64,000 nucleotides of DNA from Streptomyces davaonensis JCM 4913 (GCF_000349325.1 NC_020504.1:5056053-5120052); one strand, 5' to 3'; positions 16,161 to 25,489 are shown, numbered from the stretch's first letter. Numbers and translations are program-made. The notes: generated by a model from the letters alone, not told the origin.

Positions 16161-18857
16161 ATGAGCGAGCACCGTCGCAAACCGCCGCAGCCGCAGGGAG
16201 GCGGACGTGCCGCGGCCCGACGCGGCCAGCCCGGCCCGTCCTCCGGCCGCCGCGCGGCACCGCGAGGCGCCACCGGGTCACCCGCCGACGCCTATGGGAC
16301 GAGCTCCCATGGGGCGGATTCGTACGGCCGGGGTGGTGAGGACCGGCTGCCCGGCGGTCGCGCCGAAGCCCGCCGTGCGGCCCAGAGGGCGGCAGGGGGC
16401 GGGCGGCGCAGAGCGCCCGAGCCGGGCCGGCGCGGTCCGGGAGGGCCGAACGGTCCCGGCCGGGGCCGAGGCAGGGCCGCGGTTCCCGCGAAGAAGCGGT
16501 TCATCGACTACCCGCGTGCGGGCCGGGACGGCCTGCGCCGCTGGGTGCCGTCCTGGAAGCTCGTGTCCGGGCTGTTCCTCAGCTTCCTGGGCGGCCTGGT
16601 GGCCATCGCGGGCATCGGCTACGCGATGGTGGGCATCCCCATCGTGGCCGACACCGCCGAGGCGCAGAACAACGTCTTCTACTGGTCCGACGGCACCGAG
16701 ATGGTCGCCACGGGTGGCGAGATCAATCGCCAGATCGTGAACCTCGACCAGATCCCCGAGGACATGCGCAACGCGGTGATCTCGCAGGAGAACAAGACCT
16801 TCTACACCGACAGCGGCATCGACCCCAAGGGCATCGCCCGCGCCGTGTTCAACATGGCCCGGGGCGGCGAGACGCAGGGTGGCTCCACGATCACCCAGCA
16901 GTACGTCAAGAACGCGATGCTGGACGACCAGTCCCAGACGCTCTCCCGCAAGTTCCAAGAGATCTTCGTGTCGATCAAGGTGGGCACCAAGGTCTCCAAG
17001 GACGACATCATGGCCGGTTACCTGAACTCCGCGTACTACGGCCGCGGCGCTTACGGCATCCAGGCAGCCTCGCGGGCGTACTTCAACAAGGACTCGATCG
17101 ACCTGAGCACCGGGCAGTGCGCCTTCCTCGCCGCCATGCTCAAGGGCGCCACCTACTACGACCCGGCGGGTGCGACCTCCATCGACCCGGCCGCGACCGC
17201 GGATGCCAACAAGCGTCGGGCCAAGATCCAGATGCAGGACACCCTGGACAAGATGGTCGAGTACGGCCACCTCAGCCCCACCGACCGGGAGAAGTTCCAG
17301 GAGCTTCCCGCGACCCAGAACCCCCGCGCCAACACCGCGCTGAGCGGTCAGGTCGGCTATCTCGTGGACCTCGCCAAGGCGAACGTCATCAACAACACGA
17401 ACATCACCGCGGAGGATCTCCAGCGGGGCGGCTACTCGATCTACACGACCTTCGACAAAAAGAAGGTCAAGGCGCTCGAAGCCGCGGTCAAGAAGGTCGA
17501 GAAGGAGAACATCGACCCCAAGAAGCGCCCGAAGACGGACAAGCACGTCCAGTTCGGCGGTGCTTCGGTGGACCCGGAGACGGGGGCCATCAGGGCGATC
17601 TACGGCGGTACGGACGCGACCAAGCACTTCACCAACAACGCCGATGTGACCGGCGCCCAGGTCGGTTCGACGTTCAAGCCGTTCGTTCTCGCGGCCGCCA
17701 TGAAGTGGGGCGTCCGGGATCCCGAGCTCGGCGAGACGCAGGCGCAGGACGAGCGGACCAAGGTGTCCCCGAAGAGCCTGTACAGCGGCAAGAACGACCT
17801 CAAGATCAAGAACTACGACGGCACCGTCTGGCAGGACGACAAGGGCAAGGAGTGGCTCCAGGCCAACGACGGCGACGAGTCGCTCGGTAAAGCGCCGAAC
17901 TATCAGGTCGACCTGCGCACCGCGATGCAGTTCTCGGCGAACTCCGCGTTCGTGCAGCTCGGCATGGACGTCGGCCTGGACAAGGTGAAGGAGGCCGCCA
18001 CCGACGCGGGCATCCTGGAGGACAGCCTGACCGGCACCACCTTCCCGTCCTTCTCCATCGGCATCTCCGAGCCCAGTGCGATCCGTATGGCGGGCTCGTA
18101 CGCCACCTTCGCGGCCAGCGGCAAGCAGCGTGATCCGTACTCCGTCACCGAGGTGAAGAGCAAGGACGGCACGATCTACAAGCACGAGGACGAGACGGAG
18201 CAGGCCTTCACCGCTCAGGTGGCCGACAACGTCACCGACGTGCTGAAGACCGTGGTCGAGAAGGGCACGGGTACCAACGCCCAGCTCACGGGTCGTGAGG
18301 TGGCCGGCAAGACCGGTACGACCGACGGCAACAAGTCGGCCTGGTTCGTCGGGTACACCCCGCAGCTGTCGACCGCGATCAGCATGTTCCGGTACCCCGA
18401 TGACGAGACCGTCAAGAACCGTAAGTTCCTGGAGATGTACGGCACGGGTGACCAGACGTCGATCCACGGTGCCTCGTTCCCGTCCGAGATCTGGCACGAC
18501 TACATGGAGCAGGCGCTGAAAGGAGAGCCGGCGAAGAGCTTCCCGGTCCCGGAGCCCATCGGCGAGGTCATCAACGACGTCCCCTCCCCGACGCCGACTC
18601 CCACGGCCAGCGAGACCGAGGAGACCAGCCCGACGCCGACCCCGACGCCGACCAGGACCAAGCCCAATCCCAAGCCCACGCAGTCCGAGCCGGAGTGTGA
18701 CTTCTTCGGCTGCGAGGACACCACCGGCGGTACCGACACCGGCGGTACGGACGGGGGCGTGACCACATCGCCCACGCCCACGGACACCAGCGATACCAGC
18801 AATGGCAATGGCAACGGCAATGGAGGCCTCTTCGGAGGCACGGAGTCGACCGGCTAA
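16161..18857 (+). CDS. Class A penicillin-binding protein
   Basis: 898 residues: a basic Gly/Arg-rich cytosolic head, one transmembrane anchor (about 133-157), a GT51 glycosyltransferase domain (catalytic Glu in ISQENKTFYTDSGID near 207, GGSTITQQYVKN near 240) and a transpeptidase domain with SxxK as STFK (about 502), SxN as SAN (about 590) and KTG as KTGT (about 716). The tail is rich in TPTP, TDTGG and GNGNGN repeats and may span the wall. It polymerises and cross-links peptidoglycan. The ATG at 16161 has GAGGAG 10 bp upstream. A FemX/racemase-like pair lies about 3 kb away. Confidence 0.95.
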   Translation: MSEHRRKPPQPQGGGRAAARRGQPGPSSGRRAAPRGATGSPADAYGTSSHGADSYGRGGEDRLPGGRAEARRAAQRAAGGGRRRAPEPGRRGPGGPNGPGRGRGRAAVPAKKRFIDYPRAGRDGLRRWVPSWKLVSGLFLSFLGGLVAIAGIGYAMVGIPIVADTAEAQNNVFYWSDGTEMVATGGEINRQIVNLDQIPEDMRNAVISQENKTFYTDSGIDPKGIARAVFNMARGGETQGGSTITQQYVKNAMLDDQSQTLSRKFQEIFVSIKVGTKVSKDDIMAGYLNSAYYGRGAYGIQAASRAYFNKDSIDLSTGQCAFLAAMLKGATYYDPAGATSIDPAATADANKRRAKIQMQDTLDKMVEYGHLSPTDREKFQELPATQNPRANTALSGQVGYLVDLAKANVINNTNITAEDLQRGGYSIYTTFDKKKVKALEAAVKKVEKENIDPKKRPKTDKHVQFGGASVDPETGAIRAIYGGTDATKHFTNNADVTGAQVGSTFKPFVLAAAMKWGVRDPELGETQAQDERTKVSPKSLYSGKNDLKIKNYDGTVWQDDKGKEWLQANDGDESLGKAPNYQVDLRTAMQFSANSAFVQLGMDVGLDKVKEAATDAGILEDSLTGTTFPSFSIGISEPSAIRMAGSYATFAASGKQRDPYSVTEVKSKDGTIYKHEDETEQAFTAQVADNVTDVLKTVVEKGTGTNAQLTGREVAGKTGTTDGNKSAWFVGYTPQLSTAISMFRYPDDETVKNRKFLEMYGTGDQTSIHGASFPSEIWHDYMEQALKGEPAKSFPVPEPIGEVINDVPSPTPTPTASETEETSPTPTPTPTRTKPNPKPTQSEPECDFFGCEDTTGGTDTGGTDGGVTTSPTPTDTSDTSNGNGNGNGGLFGGTESTG

Positions 18858-18890
18858 CCCTGGCTGACCCGACCGGCCGGGAATCCGGTG

Positions 18891-18908
18891 GGCGTCCGGT
18901 TGGACGCC
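18891..18908 (+). terminator. Hairpin downstream of the PBP gene
   Basis: GGCGTCC (18891-18897), 4-base loop, GGACGCC (18902-18908), followed by a short AT-rich stretch. It lies 34 bp after the PBP stop and before a parS site. Confidence 0.6.
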
Positions 18909-18926
18909 ATATCGCCCGGCGCGGGT

Positions 18927-18940
18927 GTTTCACGTGAAAC
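18927..18940. other. parS centromere site
   Basis: Perfect GTTTCACGTGAAAC with flanking T and A, between the PBP gene and the GT-C glycosyltransferase gene. Confidence 0.95.
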
Positions 18941-19011
18941 ATGGGCCGTCGCACCGACCAGGTGCGGCGGCCCTCGGCGTATCCCCAGGCTTGTACGGCA
19001 GGATGTGCCCC

Positions 19012-20511
19012 ATGCCCAGTGCAGAGACGACGCAATCGAGCGTGCGCGAGCCGGACCCGGTGCGGCCGACCAAGGACGACGAGGTGGCCCGCAGCGGCAG
19101 TGAGCTGATCGGCGGTCCTCTCGGACGGCGGGCCCTGCTGGGGACGTCGTGGTGGACGCCGGTGCGGGTCATCGCGCTCGTGGCGATCGGCATGTTCGCC
19201 CTCGGCCTGGTCCAGAAGGCGCCCTGTTACAACGGCGACTGGTTCTTCGGCGCCAGCTCGCAGTACACGCATGCCTGCTACTCCGACATCCCGCACCTGT
19301 ACCAGGGGCGCGGGTTCGCCGACGGCCTCGTGCCGTACTTCGACAGGCTCTCCGGCGACATGGAGTACCTGGAGTACCCGGTGCTCACGGGTGTCTTCAT
19401 GGAGGTCGCCTCCTGGCTCACACCGGGCAGTGGCAGCATCCAGCACCAGGAGCAGTGGTACTGGATGGTCAACGCGGGGATGCTGATGGCCTGCGCGGCC
19501 GTCATCGCCGTCTGTGTGACGCGCACGCACGCCCGGCGCCCCTGGGACGGCCTGCTGGTCGCGCTGGCACCGGCCTTCGCGCTCACCGCGACCATCAACT
19601 GGGACCTGCTGGCCGTCGCGCTGACGGCCGCCGCGATGCTCATGTGGTCGCGGGGCCGCCCGCTCGCCTTCGGCGTCCTCCTGGGGCTCGCCACGGCCGC
19701 CAAGCTCTACCCCGTCCTGCTGCTGGGCGCGCTGCTCGTGCTGTGCTGGCGCGCGGGCAAATGGCGGGACTTCGGCAAGGCGCTGGGCGGTACGGCGGTT
19801 GCCTGGGTGGTCGTGAACGGCCCGGTGATGCTGCTGGCCTTCGACGGCTGGTCGAAGTTCTACACGTTCAGCCAGGAACGGGGCGTCGACTTCGGGTCCT
19901 TCTGGCTGATCATGGCGCAGAACTCCAGTGACCCGCTCAGCACCGAGACCGTCAACACGCTGGCCACGCTGCTGATGCTGCTGTGCTGTGTCGGCGTCGC
20001 CGCGCTCACGCTGACGGCCCCGCGCCGGCCGCGCTTCGCCCAACTCGCGTTCCTGATCGTGGCGGCGTTCATCCTCACCAACAAGGTCTACTCGCCGCAG
20101 TACGTGCTCTGGCTGGTCCCGCTGGCCGCGCTGGCCCGCCCGAAGTGGCGGGACTTCCTGATCTGGCAGGCCTGCGAGGTGGCGTACTTCCTGGGGATCT
20201 GGATGTACCTCGCGTACACGACCAGCGGGGACGCTCACAAGGGGCTGCCGACCGACGGCTACCACTGGGCGATCGGCGTGCATCTGCTGGGCACGCTCTA
20301 CCTGTGCGCCATGATCGTCCGCGACATCCTCATGCCCGAGCGGGACCCGGTTCGCCGGGCGGGTGACGACGATCCGTCGGGCGGTGTGCTCGACGGGGCG
20401 CCGGACGTCTTCGTGCTCGGCGCCGCGGCCCATCCGCCCAAGCACGCGGCGCACTTCGACGGGCCGCAGGTGGAGTGGGGCGGTCCGGAGCCGGACAGGC
20501 GTTCGCTCTGA
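19012..20511 (+). CDS. GT-C fold glycosyltransferase (GT87-like, polyprenol-sugar dependent)
   Basis: A 499-residue integral membrane protein with about ten hydrophobic segments. The first outer loop is acidic and aromatic (YFDRLSGDMEYLEYPVL), as in GT87 mannosyltransferases that take sugar from a polyprenyl phosphate carrier, and GLATAAKLYPVLLL is the conserved helix of that family. The acceptor is unknown; a mannan, lipid or protein target in the envelope is inferred. The ATG at 19012 is chosen for spacing from GGCAGGA; longer in-frame starts would begin in the parS site. A terminator follows. Confidence 0.82.
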   Translation: MPSAETTQSSVREPDPVRPTKDDEVARSGSELIGGPLGRRALLGTSWWTPVRVIALVAIGMFALGLVQKAPCYNGDWFFGASSQYTHACYSDIPHLYQGRGFADGLVPYFDRLSGDMEYLEYPVLTGVFMEVASWLTPGSGSIQHQEQWYWMVNAGMLMACAAVIAVCVTRTHARRPWDGLLVALAPAFALTATINWDLLAVALTAAAMLMWSRGRPLAFGVLLGLATAAKLYPVLLLGALLVLCWRAGKWRDFGKALGGTAVAWVVVNGPVMLLAFDGWSKFYTFSQERGVDFGSFWLIMAQNSSDPLSTETVNTLATLLMLLCCVGVAALTLTAPRRPRFAQLAFLIVAAFILTNKVYSPQYVLWLVPLAALARPKWRDFLIWQACEVAYFLGIWMYLAYTTSGDAHKGLPTDGYHWAIGVHLLGTLYLCAMIVRDILMPERDPVRRAGDDDPSGGVLDGAPDVFVLGAAAHPPKHAAHFDGPQVEWGGPEPDRRSL

Positions 20512-20532
20512 GCGAACACCCTCGGAACGGCA

Positions 20533-20566
20533 AAGGCCGTGCGCGGGAAATCCCGTGCACGGCCTT
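20533..20566. terminator. Bidirectional terminator
   Basis: Perfect 10-bp arms AAGGCCGTGC (20533-20542) and complement (20557-20566), with a further partial pairing in the loop. It lies between the convergent glycosyltransferase and racemase-like genes. Confidence 0.8.
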
Positions 20567-20582
20567 CGTGTTGGGCCGCCGA

Positions 20583-20626
20583 GGCGGGCTCAGCGATCGA
20601 TGACGGCGGGCTCAGCGATCGACGAT
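20583..20626. repeat. 22-bp tandem duplication at the racemase-like stop codon
   Basis: Units 20583-20604 and 20605-20626 match at 20 of 22 positions. The second unit contains the stop codon of the racemase-like gene; the first is a non-coding copy of it lying downstream. Confidence 0.85.
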
Positions 20627-21643
20627 GCGGTCGAACTGCGTGGTGGTGTGGCGCAGATGGGCCACGAGCTCGTCGCCGACCTTCGGCTCCGGCGCGTCCG
20701 AGGGAACGAACAGGATGGAGACCTGCATGTGCGGCGGCTCGGCGAACCAGCGCTGCTTGCCGCCCCAGACGAACGGCGAAAGGTTCCGGTTGACTGTGGC
20801 GAGACCGGCGCGGGCGACGCCCTTGGCGCGTGGCATGACACCGTGCAGGGCCTTCGGGGCCTCCAGGCCCACGCCGTGCGAGGTGCCGCCCGCCACGACG
20901 ACCAGGAAGCCGTCGGAGGCGGCCTTCTGCTGCCGGTAACCGAAGCGGTCGCCCTTGGCGACGCGGGTGACGTCCAGGACCGCGCCGCTGTACTGCGTGG
21001 CGTCGTGGTCGCCCAGCCACAGCCGGGTGCCGATACGGGCGCGGAAGCGGGTCTGCGGGAACTGCTGCTGGAGACGGGCGAGTTCCTCGGCCTTGAGGTG
21101 GCTGACGAACATCGTGTGCAGCGGCAGCCGGGCCGCGCGCAGCCGGTCCATCCAGCCGATGACCTCCTCGACGGCGTCCGAGCCGTCGGTGCGGTCCAGC
21201 GGCAGGTGGATGGCGAAGCCCTCCAGCCGGACGTTCTCTATGGCGGCGTGCAACTGCGCCAGTTCCTGCTCGCTCACGCCGTGCCGCTTCATCGAGGACA
21301 TCACCTCGATGACCACCCGGGCGCCCACGAGGCCGTACACGCCGTCGATGGAGGACACCGAGCGGATGACCCGGTCGGGCAGCGGCACCGGCTCCTCGCC
21401 GCGCCGGTACGGCGTCAGCACCAGCAGGTCGCCGCCGAACCAGTCCTTGATGCGCGCGGCCTCGTACGTCGTGCCCACGGCGAGAACGTCCGAACCGAGT
21501 CGGGTGGCTTCCTCCGCCAGCCGCTCGTGCCCGAAGCCGTAGCCGTTGCCCTTGCAGACCGGGACCAGGCCCGGGAACTGCTCCTGGACGTGCTTGTGAT
21601 GCGCCCGCCAGCGCGCGGTGTCGACGTAGAGCGTGAGCGCCAT
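20612..21643 (-). CDS. Alanine racemase-like PLP protein
   Basis: 343 residues with a fold-type III PLP barrel: PLP lysine in PVCKGNGYGFG at about 27-37, the barrel strand IHLPLDRTDGSD and the phosphate region RIGTRLWLGD, then a C-terminal beta domain. It resembles alanine racemases but diverges enough that the substrate is uncertain. It lies 83 bp downstream of femX on the same strand, which suggests a role in wall peptide chemistry. The gene end is duplicated as a 22-bp tandem repeat. Confidence 0.8.
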   Translation of the reverse strand: MALTLYVDTARWRAHHKHVQEQFPGLVPVCKGNGYGFGHERLAEEATRLGSDVLAVGTTYEAARIKDWFGGDLLVLTPYRRGEEPVPLPDRVIRSVSSIDGVYGLVGARVVIEVMSSMKRHGVSEQELAQLHAAIENVRLEGFAIHLPLDRTDGSDAVEEVIGWMDRLRAARLPLHTMFVSHLKAEELARLQQQFPQTRFRARIGTRLWLGDHDATQYSGAVLDVTRVAKGDRFGYRQQKAASDGFLVVVAGGTSHGVGLEAPKALHGVMPRAKGVARAGLATVNRNLSPFVWGGKQRWFAEPPHMQVSILFVPSDAPEPKVGDELVAHLRHTTTQFDRIVDR

Positions 21644-21726
21644 GGCCGGACCTGGAACCTTTCTGATGGCTGCGGTGTATCAGAGGTATGGATGCTGTCG
21701 AAGGTACCGAAGCACATACCCGGGGC

Positions 21727-22848
21727 TCAGCGGCGCGACATGTAGATGTCGAGCGCCTTGTGGAGCAGCTTGTTCAGCGGGAAGTCCCACTCGCCGAGGT
21801 ACTCGGCGGCCTGGCCGCCCGTGCCCACCTTGAACTGGATCAGGCCGAAGAGGTGGTCGGACTCGTCCAGCGAGTCGGAGATGCCGCGCAGGTCGTAGAC
21901 GGTCGCGCCGAGCGCGTAGGCGTCGCGCAGCATCCGCCACTGCATCGCGTTCGAGGGCCGGACCTCACGGCCGATGTTGTCGGAGGCGCCGTAGGAGTAC
22001 CAGACGTGGCCGCCGACGATCAGCATGGTCGCCGCGGACAGGTTCACGCCGTTGTGGCGGGCGAAGTACAGCCGCATGCGGTTGGGGTCCTCGGTGTTGA
22101 GGGCCGTCCACATGCGCTGGAAGTAGCCCAGCGGGCGGGGCCGGAAGTGGTCGCGCACCGCCGTGATCTCATACAGCCGCTGCCATTCCTCAAGGTCGTG
22201 GTAGCCGCCCTGGACGACCTCGACGCCGGCCTTCTCGGCCTTCTTGATGTTGCGGCGCCACAGCTGGTTGAAGTTCTTGTGGACCTCTTCCAGGGAGCGG
22301 TTGGCCAGCGGCACCTGGTAGACGTAGCGCGGCTGGACGTCGCCGAATCCGGCGCCGCCGTCCTCGCCCTGCTGCCAGCCCATACGGCGCAGCTTGTCGG
22401 CGACCTCGAAGGCGCGGGGCTCGATGAAGTCGGCCTCGATGTCACGCAGCCGCTTCACATCGGGGTTCTGGATACCGGCCTTGATGGAGCCCGCCTCCCA
22501 GCGCCGGATGATCACCGGCGGGCCCATCTTCACGGAGAAGGCGCCCTGCTGCTTCAGGTGCGCGAGCATCGGTTCCAGCCAGTCCGTCAGATTTGGCGCG
22601 AACCAATTGATGACCGGGCCCTCGGGCAGATAGGCGAGGTAGCGCTTGATCTTCGGCAGCTGCCGGTACAGGACCAGGCCCGCGCCGACCATCTCGCCGG
22701 TCCGGTCGTCGAACCACCCGAGGTTCTCGGAGCGCCACTCCGCCTTGACGTCTGCCCAGGCCGGAACCTGCATGTGGCTCGCCGCCGGCAGGCTCTGGAT
22801 GTAGGCCAGATGCTGCTCGCGACTGATCGTCCTCAGGGTCAGGCTCAT
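21727..22848 (-). CDS. femX: FemX-type peptidoglycan interpeptide bridge synthase
   Basis: 373 residues of the FemABX family (two GNAT-like subdomains). Typical segments are PAWADVKAEWRSENLGWFDD, the lipid II contact region YLPEGPVINW, QLWRRNIKKAEKAGVEV before the helical part, and HVWYSYGASDNIGREVRPSNAMQW. It uses aminoacyl-tRNA to add the first bridge residue (glycine in Streptomyces) to the LL-diaminopimelate stem of the lipid precursor. The ATG at 22848 has GAGGAG upstream. The function of the family in Streptomyces is from established knowledge. Confidence 0.9.
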   Translation of the reverse strand: MSLTLRTISREQHLAYIQSLPAASHMQVPAWADVKAEWRSENLGWFDDRTGEMVGAGLVLYRQLPKIKRYLAYLPEGPVINWFAPNLTDWLEPMLAHLKQQGAFSVKMGPPVIIRRWEAGSIKAGIQNPDVKRLRDIEADFIEPRAFEVADKLRRMGWQQGEDGGAGFGDVQPRYVYQVPLANRSLEEVHKNFNQLWRRNIKKAEKAGVEVVQGGYHDLEEWQRLYEITAVRDHFRPRPLGYFQRMWTALNTEDPNRMRLYFARHNGVNLSAATMLIVGGHVWYSYGASDNIGREVRPSNAMQWRMLRDAYALGATVYDLRGISDSLDESDHLFGLIQFKVGTGGQAAEYLGEWDFPLNKLLHKALDIYMSRR

Positions 22849-23038
22849 TCGGGGGGCTCCTCGGGCTGGGGTGTCCCCATGGGTTCAGGGGCTCCGGCTC
22901 TCGCGCCGAAGCCTACTGCGCCTCGCGCGCGGCCCGATTGGGTGTACGGAAGCTACGCCCCGGCCTGTGGGCCGCCGGGGCGCTGCGTGGTGGTGTTGGA
23001 GGCGTCCTCAGGGGTGTCCGGGGACGGTGTTCATGGCG

Positions 23039-23353
23039 TCAGCCGACGACCCCGCCGAAGAGGCCGCCGTGCGCCATGCCCAGGAAGAAGCCGACGGCCG
23101 ACGCGCCCAGGCCCAGGATCAGGCCGAAGCGCTCCCGCGTCGTCTCCGAGACCCACTGGCCGTAGGCACCGGTGGCGATCCCCACCAGGCCGGTCCAGGA
23201 GCTGAGCAGATGCAGGTCGTGGAACATCGCCGTGACGAAAGACGTGATGCCCAGCACCAGGGTCACCGCGAGCAGGGTGTCCTGGAGAGGGTGGGGCTTT
23301 CCGTCCGTGGCGAAGAGGCCTCCGACGGTGTTGGGTCGCATTGTCTGTGCCAT
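23039..23353 (-). CDS. Small two-segment membrane protein of unknown function
   Basis: 104 residues with two or three hydrophobic segments (LLAVTLVLGITSFVTAMFHD, WTGLVGIATGAYGQWV, FGLILGLGASAVGFFLGMAH). The ATG at 23353 is fixed by a strong AGGAGGTG ribosome binding site; longer in-frame starts are not supported. It diverges from the rpsF operon and lies downstream of no clear partner. I do not recognise a function. Confidence 0.75.
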   Translation of the reverse strand: MAQTMRPNTVGGLFATDGKPHPLQDTLLAVTLVLGITSFVTAMFHDLHLLSSWTGLVGIATGAYGQWVSETTRERFGLILGLGASAVGFFLGMAHGGLFGGVVG

Positions 23354-23525
23354 TTGGGCACCTCCTGCGGAAGGCGGCGCATCGTAGCGCCATACACACC
23401 CGATGTGTACAGATTGTCTGCGCTCACGAGCGGATTTCAACCGGAAGCGGGTGTGCAGGTAGTCTGTACCGTCTGCACCGGTGTCTGCCTACGTCACGAC
23501 CAGGGGTTTCCGAGAGGGGCCCCGA

Positions 23526-23548
23526 TTGTCAGTGGTGGCCGATACCGT
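23526..23548 (+). promoter_or_regulatory. PafBC-type (RecA-NDp) promoter of rpsF-ssb-rpsR-rplI
   Basis: TTGTCAGTG (23526-23534), 8 bases, TACCGT (23543-23548): a complete match to tTGTCRgtg-N8-TAnnnT, the RecA-independent DNA-damage promoter of actinobacteria. The start would be near 23555, 64 bases before rpsF. It would make ssb damage-inducible along with three ribosomal proteins. Confidence 0.7.
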
Positions 23549-23618
23549 TGCGTACGCATCACAACCCTCCTGCCACGGAACGACCGTGGCCGCTGAGTCC
23601 AAAGGAGGTGGGTTCCAC

Positions 23619-23909
23619 ATGCGTCACTACGAGGTGATGGTCATCCTCGACCCCGATCTGGAGGAGCGCGCTGTCGCCCCCCTGATCGAGAACTTCCTCT
23701 CCGTCGTCCGTGAGGGCAACGGCAAGGTGGAGAAGGTCGACACCTGGGGCCGTCGTCGTCTCTCGTACGAGATCAAGAAGAAGCCCGAGGGCATCTACTC
23801 GGTCATCGACCTTCAGGCCGAGCCTGCGGTCGTCAAGGAGCTCGACCGCCAGATGAACCTGAACGAGTCGGTCCTCCGGACCAAGGTCCTCCGCCCCGAG
23901 ACCCACTGA
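23619..23909 (+). CDS. rpsF: 30S ribosomal protein S6
   Basis: 96 residues, full length for S6 ([19 protein letters not shown] opening, [18 protein letters not shown] core). It binds S18 on the platform of the small subunit. The ATG at 23619 follows AAAGGAGGTG. It is first in the operon rpsF-ssb-rpsR-rplI, the usual bacterial order. Confidence 0.98.
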   Translation: MRHYEVMVILDPDLEERAVAPLIENFLSVVREGNGKVEKVDTWGRRRLSYEIKKKPEGIYSVIDLQAEPAVVKELDRQMNLNESVLRTKVLRPETH

Positions 23910-23986
23910 GCTCTCCCGCTCAGTTGATCTCGGGATTCGAGTAGCAGCACAAGCAGCCAGCAGCAAACCCGCCGAGAGGTTCCCCC

Positions 23987-24574
23987 ATGGCAGGCGAGAC
24001 CGTCATCACGGTCGTCGGCAATCTTGTCGACGACCCCGAGCTGCGCTTCACCCCCTCCGGTGCGGCGGTCGCGAAGTTCCGTGTCGCGTCCACTCCCCGC
24101 ACCTTCGACCGTCAGACCAATGAGTGGAAGGACGGCGAAAGCCTCTTTCTGACCTGCTCGGTCTGGCGTCAGGCGGCGGAGAACGTCGCGGAGTCGCTCC
24201 AGCGAGGCATGCGCGTCATCGTGCAGGGCCGACTGAAGCAGCGGTCCTACGAGGACCGTGAGGGCGTCAAGCGCACGGTCTACGAACTGGACGTCGAGGA
24301 AGTCGGCGCCAGCCTGCGCAATGCCACGGCCAAGGTCACCAAGACCGCCGGCCGAGGCGGCCAGGGCGGTGGCTTCGGCGGCGGTCAGCAGGGCGGCGGC
24401 CAGGGTGGCGGCGGCTGGGGCGGTGGCCCCGGTGGCGGTCAGCAGGGCGGCGGCGCTCCCGCCGACGACCCGTGGGCGACCGGCGCTCCCGCCGGTGGCC
24501 AGCAGGGCGGCGGCGGTGGCTGGGGTGGAAACTCCGGCGGCGGTGGCGGCTACTCGGACGAGCCCCCCTTCTAG
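23987..24574 (+). CDS. ssb: Single-stranded DNA-binding protein
   Basis: 195 residues: an OB fold (about 1-115, [20 protein letters not shown] opening), a long Gly/Gln-rich disordered linker of GGQQGGG-like repeats (about 118-185) and the acidic protein-interaction tip DEPPF. It coats single-stranded DNA at forks and repair sites and recruits partners by the tip. It sits between rpsF and rpsR, 77 bp after rpsF. The operon promoter is of the DNA-damage type. Confidence 0.97.
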   Translation: MAGETVITVVGNLVDDPELRFTPSGAAVAKFRVASTPRTFDRQTNEWKDGESLFLTCSVWRQAAENVAESLQRGMRVIVQGRLKQRSYEDREGVKRTVYELDVEEVGASLRNATAKVTKTAGRGGQGGGFGGGQQGGGQGGGGWGGGPGGGQQGGGAPADDPWATGAPAGGQQGGGGGWGGNSGGGGGYSDEPPF

Positions 24575-24631
24575 ACCTTCGGGTCGAAGGCGGGTCGTAT
24601 CCCAACTTCTTGATCACACAGGAGAAACATC

Positions 24632-24868
24632 ATGGCGAAGCCGCCTGTGCGCAAGCCGAAGAAGAAGGTCTGCGCTTTCTGCAAGGACAAGGTCACGTAC
24701 GTGGACTACAAGGACACGAACATGCTGCGGAAGTTCATTTCCGACCGCGGCAAGATCCGTGCCCGCCGCGTGACCGGCAACTGCACCCAGCACCAGCGTG
24801 ACGTCGCCACGGCCGTGAAGAACAGCCGTGAGATGGCGCTGCTGCCCTACACCTCCACCGCGCGATAA
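24632..24868 (+). CDS. rpsR: 30S ribosomal protein S18 (zinc-ribbon type)
   Basis: 78 residues with VCAFCK near the start and a later GNC, the cysteines of the zinc-binding (C+) form of S18; streptomycetes also carry a cysteine-free paralogue used under zinc starvation. It binds S6. The ATG at 24632 has GGAGAAA upstream and rplI starts 18 bp after the stop. Confidence 0.97.
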   Translation: MAKPPVRKPKKKVCAFCKDKVTYVDYKDTNMLRKFISDRGKIRARRVTGNCTQHQRDVATAVKNSREMALLPYTSTAR

Positions 24869-24886
24869 GGGAAGGGTGACCGACAC

Positions 24887-25333
24887 ATGAAGATCATCCT
24901 CACCCACGAGGTCTCCGGCCTCGGTGCCGCGGGCGACGTCGTCGACGTCAAGGACGGTTACGCTCGCAACTACCTGATCCCGCGGAACTTCGCGATCCGT
25001 TGGACCAAGGGTGGCGAGAAGGACGTCGAGCAGATCCGTCGTGCTCGCAAGATCCACGAGATCCAGACCATCGAGCAGGCCAACGCTGTGAAGGCCCAGC
25101 TCGAGGGCGTCAAGGTCCGTCTGGCCGTTCGCTCCGGCGACTCCGGTCGTCTCTTCGGTTCCGTCACCCCGGCCGACATCGCTTCGGCGATCAAGGCTTC
25201 CGGTGGCCCCGAGGTCGACAAGCGTCGTATCGAGCTGACCGCTCCGATCAAGACCCTGGGCGGCCACGAGACGTCCGTGCGTCTGCACCCCGAGGTTGCC
25301 GCCAAGGTCAACATCGAGGTCGTCGCGGCCTGA
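24887..25333 (+). CDS. rplI: 50S ribosomal protein L9
   Basis: 148 residues, full length, with the N-terminal RNA-binding domain ([25 protein letters not shown], the L9 signature [13 protein letters not shown]), a charged connecting helix and the C-terminal domain. It ends the operon; a strong hairpin lies 25 bp after the stop. Confidence 0.98.
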   Translation: MKIILTHEVSGLGAAGDVVDVKDGYARNYLIPRNFAIRWTKGGEKDVEQIRRARKIHEIQTIEQANAVKAQLEGVKVRLAVRSGDSGRLFGSVTPADIASAIKASGGPEVDKRRIELTAPIKTLGGHETSVRLHPEVAAKVNIEVVAA

Positions 25334-25358
25334 TCGCTGCGCTCGGCTTGAAGAGCTG

Positions 25359-25393
25359 AGAAGGAGCCGTACCCATGGGGTGCGGCTCCTTCT
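25359..25393 (+). terminator. Terminator of the rpsF-rplI operon
   Basis: Perfect 11-bp arms AGAAGGAGCCG (25359-25369) and complement (25383-25393) with a 13-base loop, followed by a T-containing stretch. Confidence 0.85.
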
Positions 25394-25438
25394 GCTGTTT
25401 CAGGTCCGCAGTTTCAGGTCCGCTGTCTTGCGGTCGCT

Positions 25439-25452
25439 GTTTCACGTGAAAC
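25439..25452. other. parS centromere site
   Basis: Perfect GTTTCACGTGAAAC inside a 22-bp palindrome (25435-25456). It is one of a pair 51 bp apart between the convergent rplI and MATE genes. Confidence 0.95.
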
Positions 25453-25489
25453 AGCGGTTTCCACTGCGTCAGCTTCCGGTCCCTCGCAC

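Noticed and set aside
18849..18868. Two 10-bp units CGGCTAACCC and TGGCTGACCC at the PBP stop codon.
   Set aside because: 8/10 identity over a very short unit; could be chance, so not counted with the 20-22 bp cases.
24350..24565. GGC/CAG-rich repeats near the end of ssb as a microsatellite or CRISPR-like element.
   Set aside because: They encode the normal Gly/Gln-rich linker of actinobacterial SSB and stay in frame.
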